Origin: Prevotella sp. UBA5379
GTDB taxonomy: Bacteria > Bacteroidota > Bacteroidia > Bacteroidales > Bacteroidaceae
DNA: 62,251 nucleotides
NCBI GenBank assembly: GCA_002409785.1
Contig: DHOX01000023.1
Location: 1-62,251, forward strand
Direction of reading: 5' to 3'
The position numbers were made by a program, and so were the translations under genes. Under the pieces are notes generated by a model. That model was not told where the DNA came from. It was given only the letters and a program-made list of their open reading frames with translations, and made no database searches. Every line of letters starts with the position of its first letter. Within the stretch, counting starts at the first letter, position 1. Positions 53,193-61,923 of this stretch are shown piece by piece.

Positions 53193-53714
53193 TTAATTAT
53201 CTGTCTTAGCTGACGATTTTTTATCCAGATTTTCTATTACTATCAGGAAGATCATTGTAATGACAAAACTCCCGAACACAGAAGCCAGCCACTGAATCCA
53301 GTTGAAGAAACTGAAGGTCTCCAGAGTGAAGAAGAGCAGACAATAAATAAAGACCATCACCATAGAGTAATACAAAAAAGGCTGGAAGCCCATTGTACGT
53401 ATCGACGGTGAAAAATCATCTGCCGCATCACGAGGGACAAAGAGTTGCATGACATGAGGCTGGAGAAATGCTACAAAAGTCATTGATGCTGCAGCTACTC
53501 CCGGCGTATTTGCGAAAATATCCACAGACAATCCTAGGAAGAAACTCCAGAGCAAAATAGCATATCTCGGATAATTACGACGGAAATGCAACACCAGATA
53601 TACATAAAGAAGCGGTGTGGCACAATGGAACAACTGGATATGGTTCAATACCAATACCTGCACAAGCAGCAAAACCAGAAAGGTAAACAGACGATGTAAA
53701 TTTTCCATGTTCAT
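53193..53714 (-). CDS. mreD: Rod-shape determining protein MreD
   Basis: Integral membrane partner of MreC in the elongasome. The 173-residue protein has five to six hydrophobic segments and the usual layout (MENLHRLFTFLVLLLVQVLVLNHIQLF). Sequence is divergent, so the call rests on position between mreC and mrdA and on the membrane topology. Confidence 0.88.
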   Translation of the reverse strand: MNMENLHRLFTFLVLLLVQVLVLNHIQLFHCATPLLYVYLVLHFRRNYPRYAILLWSFFLGLSVDIFANTPGVAAASMTFVAFLQPHVMQLFVPRDAADDFSPSIRTMGFQPFLYYSMVMVFIYCLLFFTLETFSFFNWIQWLASVFGSFVITMIFLIVIENLDKKSSAKTDN

Positions 53715-53716
53715 AG

Positions 53717-54592
53717 TTAATTCTCATCCCCTCCTTCCTTTTCTTTAATAGAATCCTGGGCTGCGCGCAGCACCTGCAACCGCTGCTCCATCACGGCGTC
53801 ATCGATCACACAGACATCACGCAAATCTCCAAAGTCAGTAGACAGTTTGACCATCAGCCGATAGGACAAACCATCAGAAGAGTTATAGACATGTAATATC
53901 GTGCCGGCAAGAATTCCTGGTGGGAAAACAGAAGAATAACCACTGGTTACAATACGATCATGGAGCTTGAAATGAGCATGTAAGGGTACATCATTGACAT
54001 AGGCTATACTTGAAGAGCCTCCTGTCCAATGCAAATATCCGAAATATCCACGTTTTTGTATTGACACACTAATGTTAGACTGTGAATTGAGGACAGGTAT
54101 CACAACCGAATAATGCGGGGCTGTCAGATAGACGATTCCTACCACTCCCGTTCCGCAGACCACCCCCATGTCCTTTTTGATCCCGTCGGCAGAACCTTTA
54201 TCAAGCGTGATAAAATTATCGCGCTTATCGAGGGAGTTACTTACGACCTTGGCAGGTATCAATCTGTAAGTACGGAGCATAGCCAGTTGGTCGCGTCCCA
54301 TAAAACTGTTGTCGCCACTTTCTTTTTCCAGATGATGAGACAATTGCATTACCTCATGTTCCAGATAGACATTACGCTGGGTAAGTTGCTGGTTCACTTT
54401 AGAAAGAGAAAAGAGATGCTCAATATCAGCATCCCATTCATAGATCTTTCCGGCTACAGCGTTTGCTGAAGAAAAAAAGACACTACCTTGATAGCTATTC
54501 CACTGGAACAGCAACACAAAACTTATCACCTCCAGAAATATGAAGACGAACCAATGATTATATTTGGCCAGAAACTCGATTAAATTTTTCAT
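53717..54592 (-). CDS. mreC: Rod-shape determining protein MreC
   Basis: Periplasmic scaffold protein linking MreB to PBP2. The 291-residue protein has an N-terminal membrane helix (about 14-31), a coiled-coil segment (about 60-95, KVNQQLTQRNVYLEHEVMQLSHHL) and a beta-domain with DKGSADGIKKDMGVVCGTGVVGIV and DRIVTSGYSSVFPPGILAGTI. Two bases from the mreD start. Confidence 0.95.
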   Translation of the reverse strand: MKNLIEFLAKYNHWFVFIFLEVISFVLLFQWNSYQGSVFFSSANAVAGKIYEWDADIEHLFSLSKVNQQLTQRNVYLEHEVMQLSHHLEKESGDNSFMGRDQLAMLRTYRLIPAKVVSNSLDKRDNFITLDKGSADGIKKDMGVVCGTGVVGIVYLTAPHYSVVIPVLNSQSNISVSIQKRGYFGYLHWTGGSSSIAYVNDVPLHAHFKLHDRIVTSGYSSVFPPGILAGTILHVYNSSDGLSYRLMVKLSTDFGDLRDVCVIDDAVMEQRLQVLRAAQDSIKEKEGGDEN

Positions 54593-54679
54593 ATCTATCC
54601 ACTTCTACCCCTTCCCAGCGCAATGAGAGCGGGGCTGTCCACACCTGCAACATCAGGTAAGGACTTTGCGAAGATACTA

Positions 54680-55702
54680 TTATCTCATCAAGAAAGAGAA
54701 ACGGTCCACATTCTTCAATGCAATACCTGCTCCCTTGGCGACACTGTGCAAAGGATCTTCAGCAATATGGAAAGGAATCTTAATTTTATCCGTAAGCCGC
54801 TTGTCAAGGCCTCTCAGCAAAGCGCCACCCCCGGTCAGATAGATACCATTTTTCACAATATCTGCATATAACTCCGGCGGGGTATTCTCCAGCGCACTCA
54901 ACACGGCATTTTCAATTTTTGCTACCGTCTTATCCAGACAATGGGCAATTTCCTGATAGCAGACAGGCACCTCCATAGGAAGAGCTGTAATGCGATTAGG
55001 ACCATGAACGATATAATCTTCCGGAGCCTCATCCCCGAGATCAGTAAGGGCTGAGCCAACATGAATTTTGACACGCTCTGCCATACGCTCACTGACCTTC
55101 ACATTATGCTGGCGGCTCATATATTCCTGTATGTCAGCCGTCAGATCATCGCCGGCGATACGAATAGAATTATTGCAGACAATGCCTCCCAGCGAGATCA
55201 CGGCAATCTCAGTACTTCCTCCACCAATATCGACAATCATATTCCCTTCCGGTGCTTCCACATCGATACCGATGCCGATAGCGGCAGCCATAGGTTCAAA
55301 TATCAGATAGACGTCGCGCCCATCAGCATGCTCAGCAGAATCACGAACGGCACGCAACTCCACCTCCGTAGATCCTGAGGGTACTCCGATGACCATTCTC
55401 AAGGAAGGAGAAAAAAGCCGGCTCCCTGTATGTACCATCTTGATCAGGCCGCGCATCATCTGCTCACATGCGGTAAAATCAGCGATAACGCCATCACGGA
55501 GAGGACGGACAGTACGGATATTGTCATGCGTCTTTTCGTACATCATCTTTGCCTTCTCACCCACCGCAATCATTTTATTTGTACGACGGTCAAGAGCCAC
55601 CACTGAAGGTTCGTCCACCACAATTTTATCATCACTGATAATAATCGTATTGGCCGTCCCCAGATCCATCGCAATTTCCTGAATGAATGAAAAAAATCCC
55701 AT
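54680..55702 (-). CDS. mreB: Rod-shape determining protein MreB
   Basis: Actin-like filament protein that organises cell-wall elongation. The 340-residue protein has AMDLGTANTIIISDDKIVVDEPSVVALD, the VGIPSG-like VIGVPSGSTEVELRAVRDSAEHAD segment, IVDIGGGSTEIAVISLGGIV and TGGGALLRGLDKRL, the nucleotide-binding motifs of the fold. Length is standard. 77 bases after purH. Confidence 0.97.
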   Translation of the reverse strand: MGFFSFIQEIAMDLGTANTIIISDDKIVVDEPSVVALDRRTNKMIAVGEKAKMMYEKTHDNIRTVRPLRDGVIADFTACEQMMRGLIKMVHTGSRLFSPSLRMVIGVPSGSTEVELRAVRDSAEHADGRDVYLIFEPMAAAIGIGIDVEAPEGNMIVDIGGGSTEIAVISLGGIVCNNSIRIAGDDLTADIQEYMSRQHNVKVSERMAERVKIHVGSALTDLGDEAPEDYIVHGPNRITALPMEVPVCYQEIAHCLDKTVAKIENAVLSALENTPPELYADIVKNGIYLTGGGALLRGLDKRLTDKIKIPFHIAEDPLHSVAKGAGIALKNVDRFSFLMR

Positions 55703-55779
55703 GTCTTAATTTCTTGATTATTTTAAGCTTAAAATATAATCTCCCTTTCTCTGCCAAACACAAATGAAATCTCCCCGGC

Positions 55780-56385
55780 TTATTTCTTGAGAGTTTCAGC
55801 AAACCAGGCATGAATGTCCGTATCATAACGGCTACTGACGGCAAAGGCCCGTTCGGCAAACGCCTTACGGTCTTCAATGGAAGTCTCTCCTGACTTTTTA
55901 TTCAAAAGGTCAAGGAACTTGCCGTACTCTGCCTTACTGGGTACGATAACCACATCCTTGAAATTCTTAGCACCAGCGCGGATCAATGAGATACCGCCTA
56001 TATCTATTTTTTCGATAATATCCTGTTCTTTAGCACCACTGGCAACAGTTTCCTCAAAAGGGTACAGGTCAACAATAACCAGATCAATAGCAGGGATTTG
56101 ATATTTTTTCATCTCTTCCTGATCACCGGCATTGTCCCGACGAGCCAGAATTCCTCCGAAAATTCTCGGATGCAGGGTTTTCACACGTCCTCCCAATATA
56201 GAAGGATAAGTGGTTACTTCCTCTACTTTCTCACAGGGGAAACCCTGAGATTCTATAAACTTCTGAGTTCCTCCGGTACTTAAAAACCGGACACCTTCCT
56301 CATGGAGTTTTGTAAGAATATCCTCCAAGCCGTCTTTATGGAAAACTGAAATTAATGCAGTTTTTATCCTTTTTGTTTCTGCCAT
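55780..56385 (-). CDS. purH: IMP cyclohydrolase domain protein (short PurH)
   Basis: A 201-residue protein covering only the MGS-like/IMP cyclohydrolase half of PurH: ALISVFHKDGLEDILTKLHEEGVRFLSTGGTQKFIE, GGRVKTLHPRIFGGILARRD, VIVDLYPFEETV and IDIGGISLIRAGAKNFKDVVIV. The usual PurH of about 500-530 residues has the AICAR transformylase domain after this point, which is absent here; the stop falls at the domain boundary. In some bacteria the transformylase is a separate gene. Upstream of mreB on the same strand. Confidence 0.92.
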   Translation of the reverse strand: MAETKRIKTALISVFHKDGLEDILTKLHEEGVRFLSTGGTQKFIESQGFPCEKVEEVTTYPSILGGRVKTLHPRIFGGILARRDNAGDQEEMKKYQIPAIDLVIVDLYPFEETVASGAKEQDIIEKIDIGGISLIRAGAKNFKDVVIVPSKAEYGKFLDLLNKKSGETSIEDRKAFAERAFAVSSRYDTDIHAWFAETLKK

Positions 56386-56761
56386 TTACTTAGGTATATT
56401 ATATTTATAGGCTGCAAAGTTACTAAATTCCATTGAATCACGATGATAAAAAACAATAAATCTAAGTTTTTTAACTATAAAAAAACAGATTACAGATTAC
56501 AGAAATAGCAGAAGGGGAAAAGGTGCCTGCATTTCTGCATCTTTAGTGCCAGGGGAAAGGGGATAAACTTCTTCATGAACTCTGGTCTTATATTCTAATA
56601 GTTTTATATTGTTCCCCCTCTTCATTAAAGTAATACTTAACCTGATCACAGAAGATAAAAATATCACGAATAAGGCATCGGATCAGACACAGGAGAGCTC
56701 CCTTTTCCATCAAATTATCTTTTCATCCTCTCTGGGAAAATCTGACTCTGAAGATAATCTT
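56386..56761. other. Non-coding gap
   Basis: About 375 bases between purH and the membrane-bound regulator. It holds the putative purH -7 element; the rest shows no credible gene. Confidence 0.55.
56415..56422 (-). promoter_or_regulatory. Putative -7 element of purH
   Basis: The minus strand reads TAACTTTG, 30 bases upstream of the purH start, matching TAnnTTTG. No clear TTTG at -33. Confidence 0.6.
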
Positions 56762-57496
56762 TCACCGGTTAATTTGCAATTGATAATCTTTCCCCCGGTC
56801 AGAGACAATCCGGAGATTACTTTTCTTTTCCACTGACAGTTTCAACCGTTTCACCAGAGTATACAACGTATCACTGGGATCAGGTTTCCCAGGCCAAAGT
56901 GCATCACAAATCTCATGCTTGGAAAGGAGATGATTGTTGGCGGTGAAGAACATCTCCAGAAGCTGCTGTTGCATCGGAGTAAGGGGCATCGGCCGGTGTC
57001 TCAAATCGTAGAAAGATCCCTCAGACTGGTCCAACATCAAATCTCCAAAAACCATCATTCCTTTGTGGTAATTTTTGAAATAACTTAGTGAAAAGACCAT
57101 CCACGCGAATGCCATCAAGGCGAAAAGACCGGCCCACCGCTGATCAGATAAAGCCATGACTGACATCATGGAACAATTGGTATAGCTCTGAAACTCCAAA
57201 GATCCGGGCTTTCCATGCCATCTGATCTTCCTGCTACAGAGTAGCGCGCCAGTATCGTCCATAGCATAGTTGACGAAGGAATGGTCACGCAATTGAGTGA
57301 TTTTCAGATGACTGCGATAGTTCTGAATCGTATCCAGCGTGATCCATCCCTGCTGCTTCTCGGACAGGGTCTGCGCCAAAGCCTGGTCCATATCCCGGAT
57401 GATGTTCTGCCTCGTACAATGATAGCTGTGAACACTTGATACAATTATACAACAGACTAAAAAGAGGAATATAGCAACAGAATGGAATGGTTTCAT
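56762..57496 (-). CDS. Membrane-bound winged-helix transcriptional regulator
   Basis: A 244-residue protein with an N-terminal membrane helix (about 4-22), a periplasmic-size loop (about 25-120), a second helix (about 122-140), and a C-terminal winged helix of OmpR/PhoB type (PMPLTPMQQQLLEMFFTANNHLLSKHEICDALWPGKPDPSDTLYTLVKRLKLSVEKKSNLRIVSDRGKDYQLQI). This resembles a ToxR-like one-component sensor-regulator, but with the DNA-binding domain at the C-terminus. The ATG at 57496 is supported by a complete promoter at 57535-57565, which rules out the longer frame. Downstream of a beta-barrel receptor gene on the same strand; a functional link is inference. Confidence 0.85.
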   Translation of the reverse strand: MKPFHSVAIFLFLVCCIIVSSVHSYHCTRQNIIRDMDQALAQTLSEKQQGWITLDTIQNYRSHLKITQLRDHSFVNYAMDDTGALLCSRKIRWHGKPGSLEFQSYTNCSMMSVMALSDQRWAGLFALMAFAWMVFSLSYFKNYHKGMMVFGDLMLDQSEGSFYDLRHRPMPLTPMQQQLLEMFFTANNHLLSKHEICDALWPGKPDPSDTLYTLVKRLKLSVEKKSNLRIVSDRGKDYQLQINR

Positions 57497-57534
57497 ATCA
57501 TTAACTTTAATGGCTGCCGATGGCTGCCGTATCA

Positions 57535-57565
57535 CAAAGTTACAAATTATCGTCCAAGACACAAA
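57535..57565 (-). promoter_or_regulatory. Promoter of the membrane-bound regulator
   Basis: On the minus strand TTTG (57562-57565), 19 bases, then TAACTTTG (57535-57542), 39 bases from the ATG. A short direct repeat (TGGCTGCCG, twice, at 57511 and 57521) lies between the -7 box and the start codon. Confidence 0.8.
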
Positions 57566-57643
57566 TCATCCCACATATCTTTTCGATAAAATTAAGAATC
57601 TGAAAAACTAATTAACATCCTTTCATACTGCCTTTCTAGTCTT

Positions 57644-59719
57644 TTACTGTTTGAACCTTGATTTATCTACTGCTTCATGCGACTTTTCTTTATATCCTCC
57701 GAATTTATACGTAAAGGATATGCCAAAGGTCCGGTAGCAAGAGAAGCTCATCTTGAGATCTTGTCCTTTAAAGTCAATATGAGGATTAATGCCCGAAGTT
57801 TCAAACAAATCATTACAATAAACTTTAAGAATGGCATGCTTCTTCAGAAACTGCCAGCGGGCACTCATATCCACATCACTAGATCCCGGCAAGTCGTAAG
57901 TTGCCTGAATAGTTTTTGAACGGATATATCCATCAGCAGAGAGTGTAATATCTGGTTTGGAAGAGAGTACCACGGTGTTATTTAATTTTACTATACCATA
58001 GAAAACACTCCTGTCAAATGGAATATCATAGAAATGATCGGCTTTTTCTCTTTGCCAGACCCCCGTCAGCATTATTTGTGTATCAAGCCATCTGTTCCAT
58101 CTCAAGGGCAGCGTAGCCTGGATGCCAGCTTGTTGCTGAAAATTGAAGTTCAAGTTTTTATAACTGACCGCCAAACGATCATGGCGCTGATAAGGAGTCT
58201 GCACAAAATAATCTTCATCATGATCAAACCATGCTGTAAACTGATACTTGTCCTTTAGCAGATAGACTAAAGTAAGTTGATAGTCACTGGTCGGTTTCAA
58301 TTCCGGATTACCGGTAATTTCATTATAGCCACCATTGCTATAACTTGTAAAATTGGTCATCTCCCAATAGTCAGGATACTCTCTGTCACTGCTTAATCCA
58401 AGTTGGAACATCTGTCCGGGCTTAGGGACATAAGTCAAATTGAAAGTAGGATAACAGTTCCATTGATGCCAGATAGGTGTATGGTAATATTCCGCAGCTA
58501 CAGATGCATCCATCATCAACTTACTACCGAAATTCTTGCTCAATCCGAAATAGACGTTAATATCATCTTCTTTCAGACGGGTATATTCAGACGAAGGCTG
58601 ATCACCCGTAGTCGTTTTTACTTCGACATACTGCTGATTAGTATGGTTGATACTCGAAGAATAGATTGCTCCATAATTGATACTCCAGTTGTTTTTCAAA
58701 GTATGTTCCTGCGAAAGGTAGCATTTCCACCGGTTAACCTGCTGGTCATTATCGACGGTATATTTAAGAGCTCCGGTAGGCAAGGTGCTTGCAAGGTGCT
58801 GTACTTCAGGACGATGATAATAAGTCATTTCGGCACCAACTTTGAAACCGAAAGGAGTACTATAGTCCAGACGCAAGTCATGAAGCCAATGATGGGAATT
58901 CAAGCCTGCTGTCCCTAAAACATTACCGGAAATATCCTCTATAACATTACTTTTATGATATTCTCCATTATAGACTAGACTCAACTGATGATTCTCTGAA
59001 AAATTATAATCCATTCCTAAACGATAGATATGTCCATAGCCATTTCCACGCTCCACTTCGTATGAATTAATATCATGTATTGTTCCGTCATCAAGTCGAT
59101 GGCGAGAACGCTCATCCGTTATCGCATAGCTATCCCCATGGCTGTGTTGATACATTAGATCCAAGGAAAATTTACCTTTATAATATAACAAGGAGGTTCT
59201 CTCGCCAAACTCGGCATCATGTTGTTGCTTCCATGCCAAGTTGATTTCTCCCTGTAAAGGAGAAATGCCGTCAATGTGACTATGTCTCAGTCTGATATTG
59301 ATAAGTGCGCCACGCACCTGCATCTTGGCAGGAGCATTATACATCACATCCACTTTTGCTATTCGGTTCGCAGGCATGCTCTTGAGCAAGGAAGTTACCT
59401 CGTCAACCGTCATACTGGTCACCTTACCATCCAGGATAACCGTCGTAGGCATTCCTCCTAAAGATAACTTTTTATCCTGTTCTATAACCCCGGGAATTTC
59501 CTTAATCGCATCATACATGTTATCTACAGCCCTCTTCTGAATAAGTCTTGGCAAGTCATAGGTAATGGCACTACCATTGACTTTTGCTATCGGGCGTTCA
59601 CCTTTTACAATCACATCAGGCAAATTATGGATAATACTATCCATACGCAAAGAATCAACTTGTTGTGCCTGTACTCCAACGGGAATCATCAATGATAGTA
59701 CTAATAAGATTTTTTTCAT
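57644..59719 (-). CDS. TonB-receptor-like outer-membrane beta-barrel protein
   Basis: A 691-residue outer-membrane protein with a signal peptide (MKKILLVLSLMIPVGVQAQ) and a plug-like domain (about 28-130; LPDVIVKGERPIAKVNGSAITYDLPRLIQ, NRIAKVDVMYNAPAKMQVRGALINI) and a long barrel (about 140-680). It is the same broad family (OMP_b-brl_3 type) as the gene at 42920, though clearly different in sequence. The ATG at 59719 is set by the promoter at 59741-59772. The gene runs back to back with a histidine kinase gene, as in receptor/sensor pairs, but no direct functional evidence exists. Confidence 0.87.
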   Translation of the reverse strand: MKKILLVLSLMIPVGVQAQQVDSLRMDSIIHNLPDVIVKGERPIAKVNGSAITYDLPRLIQKRAVDNMYDAIKEIPGVIEQDKKLSLGGMPTTVILDGKVTSMTVDEVTSLLKSMPANRIAKVDVMYNAPAKMQVRGALINIRLRHSHIDGISPLQGEINLAWKQQHDAEFGERTSLLYYKGKFSLDLMYQHSHGDSYAITDERSRHRLDDGTIHDINSYEVERGNGYGHIYRLGMDYNFSENHQLSLVYNGEYHKSNVIEDISGNVLGTAGLNSHHWLHDLRLDYSTPFGFKVGAEMTYYHRPEVQHLASTLPTGALKYTVDNDQQVNRWKCYLSQEHTLKNNWSINYGAIYSSSINHTNQQYVEVKTTTGDQPSSEYTRLKEDDINVYFGLSKNFGSKLMMDASVAAEYYHTPIWHQWNCYPTFNLTYVPKPGQMFQLGLSSDREYPDYWEMTNFTSYSNGGYNEITGNPELKPTSDYQLTLVYLLKDKYQFTAWFDHDEDYFVQTPYQRHDRLAVSYKNLNFNFQQQAGIQATLPLRWNRWLDTQIMLTGVWQREKADHFYDIPFDRSVFYGIVKLNNTVVLSSKPDITLSADGYIRSKTIQATYDLPGSSDVDMSARWQFLKKHAILKVYCNDLFETSGINPHIDFKGQDLKMSFSCYRTFGISFTYKFGGYKEKSHEAVDKSRFKQ

Positions 59720-59740
59720 TTCACTATATTTTATCTGCTG

Positions 59741-59772
59741 CAAAATTATTGAGAAAGTGAGAAAGGAACAAA
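59741..59772 (-). promoter_or_regulatory. Promoter of the beta-barrel receptor
   Basis: On the minus strand TTTG (59769-59772), 20 bases, then TAATTTTG (59741-59748), 22 bases upstream of the start codon. A full match to the Bacteroidetes promoter. Confidence 0.8.
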
Positions 59773-59846
59773 TACCCCCACTTATTTAATCTTAAGAAAA
59801 GTGTTATTTAGTCTTATCATTTCAGACTTATTTATAATAAAAAACG

Positions 59847-59854
59847 TATCTTTA
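59847..59854 (+). promoter_or_regulatory. Possible -7 element of the histidine kinase
   Basis: TATCTTTA is a one-base mismatch to TAnnTTTG and ends 5 bases before the ATG at 59859. If used, the mRNA would be leaderless. Confidence 0.4.
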
Positions 59855-59858
59855 CCTC

Positions 59859-61226
59859 ATGAAATTGAAATATATCATCACCCTGGTCATTGTCCTGTTG
59901 ATAGCAGTCTTCAGCTATCAATGTTACTGGCTCTTTCATCTTTATCACACACAAAAAGTTGAATTACGTCAGCGAACGATGGATGCCATAGAATATAGTG
60001 ACTTTCAAGAGCTGATGAGCAGAGGAGACAATATCCGTAATAAGTTTAAAGCAACCGTAAAATTAAATATTGATAATGTAAATCATAAAAGAAAGGAGAA
60101 AAATGGAAAAGATTATTTTTTCTTTTATTTTGATCCCCAAGCCCTGAAAAATCCCGGAGAAACACTTTACGACCTTATACGCCACCGACTCCACTACGTT
60201 CTTGATCCCATGAAACAGAACGATATAAAATTGTTCTACCAACTGCTATCAAAAAGACTGTCACGATATGGGATCAAGGAACCCATAAAAGTAGAGCTTC
60301 ATGCTAATAAAGATTCTATTATTGCCTCTTACAGTGGAAAACATTTCAAACCAAGTTCTTCTGATAATCATTTCGACTACACCTTCGGGGGAAAACAAAA
60401 ATCGTTCTACAGAGTTATTACTCCTTCTGTCACAAAAGTAATTTTAAAGGAAATGTCCGGAATTCTTACGGGATCATTGCTTATCTTTTTGCTACTGATA
60501 TTTGTATTCTTATACCTTATTCATACGGTAAGGCATCTCCGGACGCTGGATGAAATGAAAAGTGATTTCACCAATAATATGACTCACGAGCTCAAGACCC
60601 CTATCGCTGTAGCATACGCGGCGAACGATGCCCTACTCAATTTTGACATGACGAAGGATCAGGCTAAGACAAAAAAATATCTCGCAATTGGTCAGCAGCA
60701 ACTTAGACGACTAAGCGGACTTGTAGAACAAATCCTCTCAATGAGTATGGAACGCCGCAAAAACATGAAACTGAATATCGAAGAGGTGACGATCCAGCCC
60801 ATACTGGAATCACTGATTGCGGAACAGAACTTTAAAGCCAACGAGCCTGTAGAGATTTCCTTTAGTATTTCAAAAGACCTGAGCATTAAAGTTGATCGTA
60901 ATCATTTCGCCCACATCATGAGTAATTTACTGGATAATGCCATTAAGTATTCATCCGGAAAGGCAGAAATAAAAGTTGCGGCCCATAAAGAAAAGAATTA
61001 CACAGAGATTGCTATTACTGACAAAGGAATTGGCATCGCAGCAGATAAACAGAAATATATCTTTGACAAATTCTATCGTGTACCCCATGGTAACTTAAAT
61101 GAAGTAAAGGGATATGGACTTGGACTTTACTATGTAAAAAGTATGATGGACAGATTGCATGGTAATATATCCGTAAAGAGCGAACTGGGAAAGGGTACAA
61201 CCTTTAAACTTAGATTCTATGACTAA
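59859..61226 (+). CDS. Sensor histidine kinase
   Basis: A 455-residue membrane kinase with two transmembrane helices (about 6-28 and 204-223) bounding a periplasmic sensor domain with no recognised family. Cytoplasmic part: HisKA with the phospho-accepting His at residue 243 (MTHELKTP), then HATPase with the N box (SNLLDNAIKYS), G1 (DKGIGIAADK), F box (IFDKFYRV) and G2 (GYGLGLYYVKSMMDRLHG). Overlaps the response regulator gene by 8 bases, so they form a two-component system. Divergent from the beta-barrel receptor. Confidence 0.95.
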   Translation: MKLKYIITLVIVLLIAVFSYQCYWLFHLYHTQKVELRQRTMDAIEYSDFQELMSRGDNIRNKFKATVKLNIDNVNHKRKEKNGKDYFFFYFDPQALKNPGETLYDLIRHRLHYVLDPMKQNDIKLFYQLLSKRLSRYGIKEPIKVELHANKDSIIASYSGKHFKPSSSDNHFDYTFGGKQKSFYRVITPSVTKVILKEMSGILTGSLLIFLLLIFVFLYLIHTVRHLRTLDEMKSDFTNNMTHELKTPIAVAYAANDALLNFDMTKDQAKTKKYLAIGQQQLRRLSGLVEQILSMSMERRKNMKLNIEEVTIQPILESLIAEQNFKANEPVEISFSISKDLSIKVDRNHFAHIMSNLLDNAIKYSSGKAEIKVAAHKEKNYTEIAITDKGIGIAADKQKYIFDKFYRVPHGNLNEVKGYGLGLYYVKSMMDRLHGNISVKSELGKGTTFKLRFYD

Positions 61227-61923
61227 GATACGAGTACTATTAGTAGAAGATGAGGAAACACTCGCCATGATTATCAAGGACACTTTAGATGCCCAGGGGT
61301 TCGATATTATCACAGCAGCAGATGGCGAAGAAGGACTTGAATTTTTTTTTAAGATCAAGCCCGACGTATTAGTGGCTGACGTAATGATGCCTAAGATGGA
61401 CGGCTTCGAGATGGTTCACAGAATAAGACAAACGAATCAGTTAACACCAGTACTTTTCCTGACTGCAAGATCTGCCATCAATGATGTCGTAAAAGGTTTT
61501 GAACTTGGCGCGAATGATTACCTGAAAAAGCCTTTCGGTATGCAAGAGTTGATTGTACGCATCAAGGCTTTAGCACAACGTTCCCCACTCTATCAGTCTA
61601 CTAACCAGACAAAATCACACCATCTGATTGAAATAGGAAAATATCGTCTGAATCCAACCACACAACAACTGTTCTTTGCCGGTCTTTCCAAAGAACTTTC
61701 TAACCGTGAATCTGAAATACTCAGAATACTTGCAGAAAACAGAAATGACATCGTAGAAACCAAAGATATTCTGCTACGGCTTTGGGGGAATGACAGTTTT
61801 TTCAACTCCCGAAGTTTACAGGTATTTATCACCAAGTTACGTCATCAATTGTCGAGAGATGAAAATATCAAGATCATTAATATAAGAGGTATAGGTTATA
61901 AACTGATTACCGAAAGACTTTAA
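61219..61923 (+). CDS. OmpR-family response regulator
   Basis: A 234-residue regulator with an N-terminal receiver domain (acidic pair DE at 11-12, phospho-accepting Asp at 54 in VADVMMPKMDG, Lys at 104 in DYLKKPF) and a C-terminal OmpR/PhoB winged helix (LSNRESEILRILAENRNDIVETKDILLRLWG, then FFNSRSLQVFITKLRHQLSRDENIKIINIRGIGYKL). The cognate partner of the kinase just upstream. Targets unknown; the divergent receptor gene is a candidate. Confidence 0.96.
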   Translation: MTKIRVLLVEDEETLAMIIKDTLDAQGFDIITAADGEEGLEFFFKIKPDVLVADVMMPKMDGFEMVHRIRQTNQLTPVLFLTARSAINDVVKGFELGANDYLKKPFGMQELIVRIKALAQRSPLYQSTNQTKSHHLIEIGKYRLNPTTQQLFFAGLSKELSNRESEILRILAENRNDIVETKDILLRLWGNDSFFNSRSLQVFITKLRHQLSRDENIKIINIRGIGYKLITERL

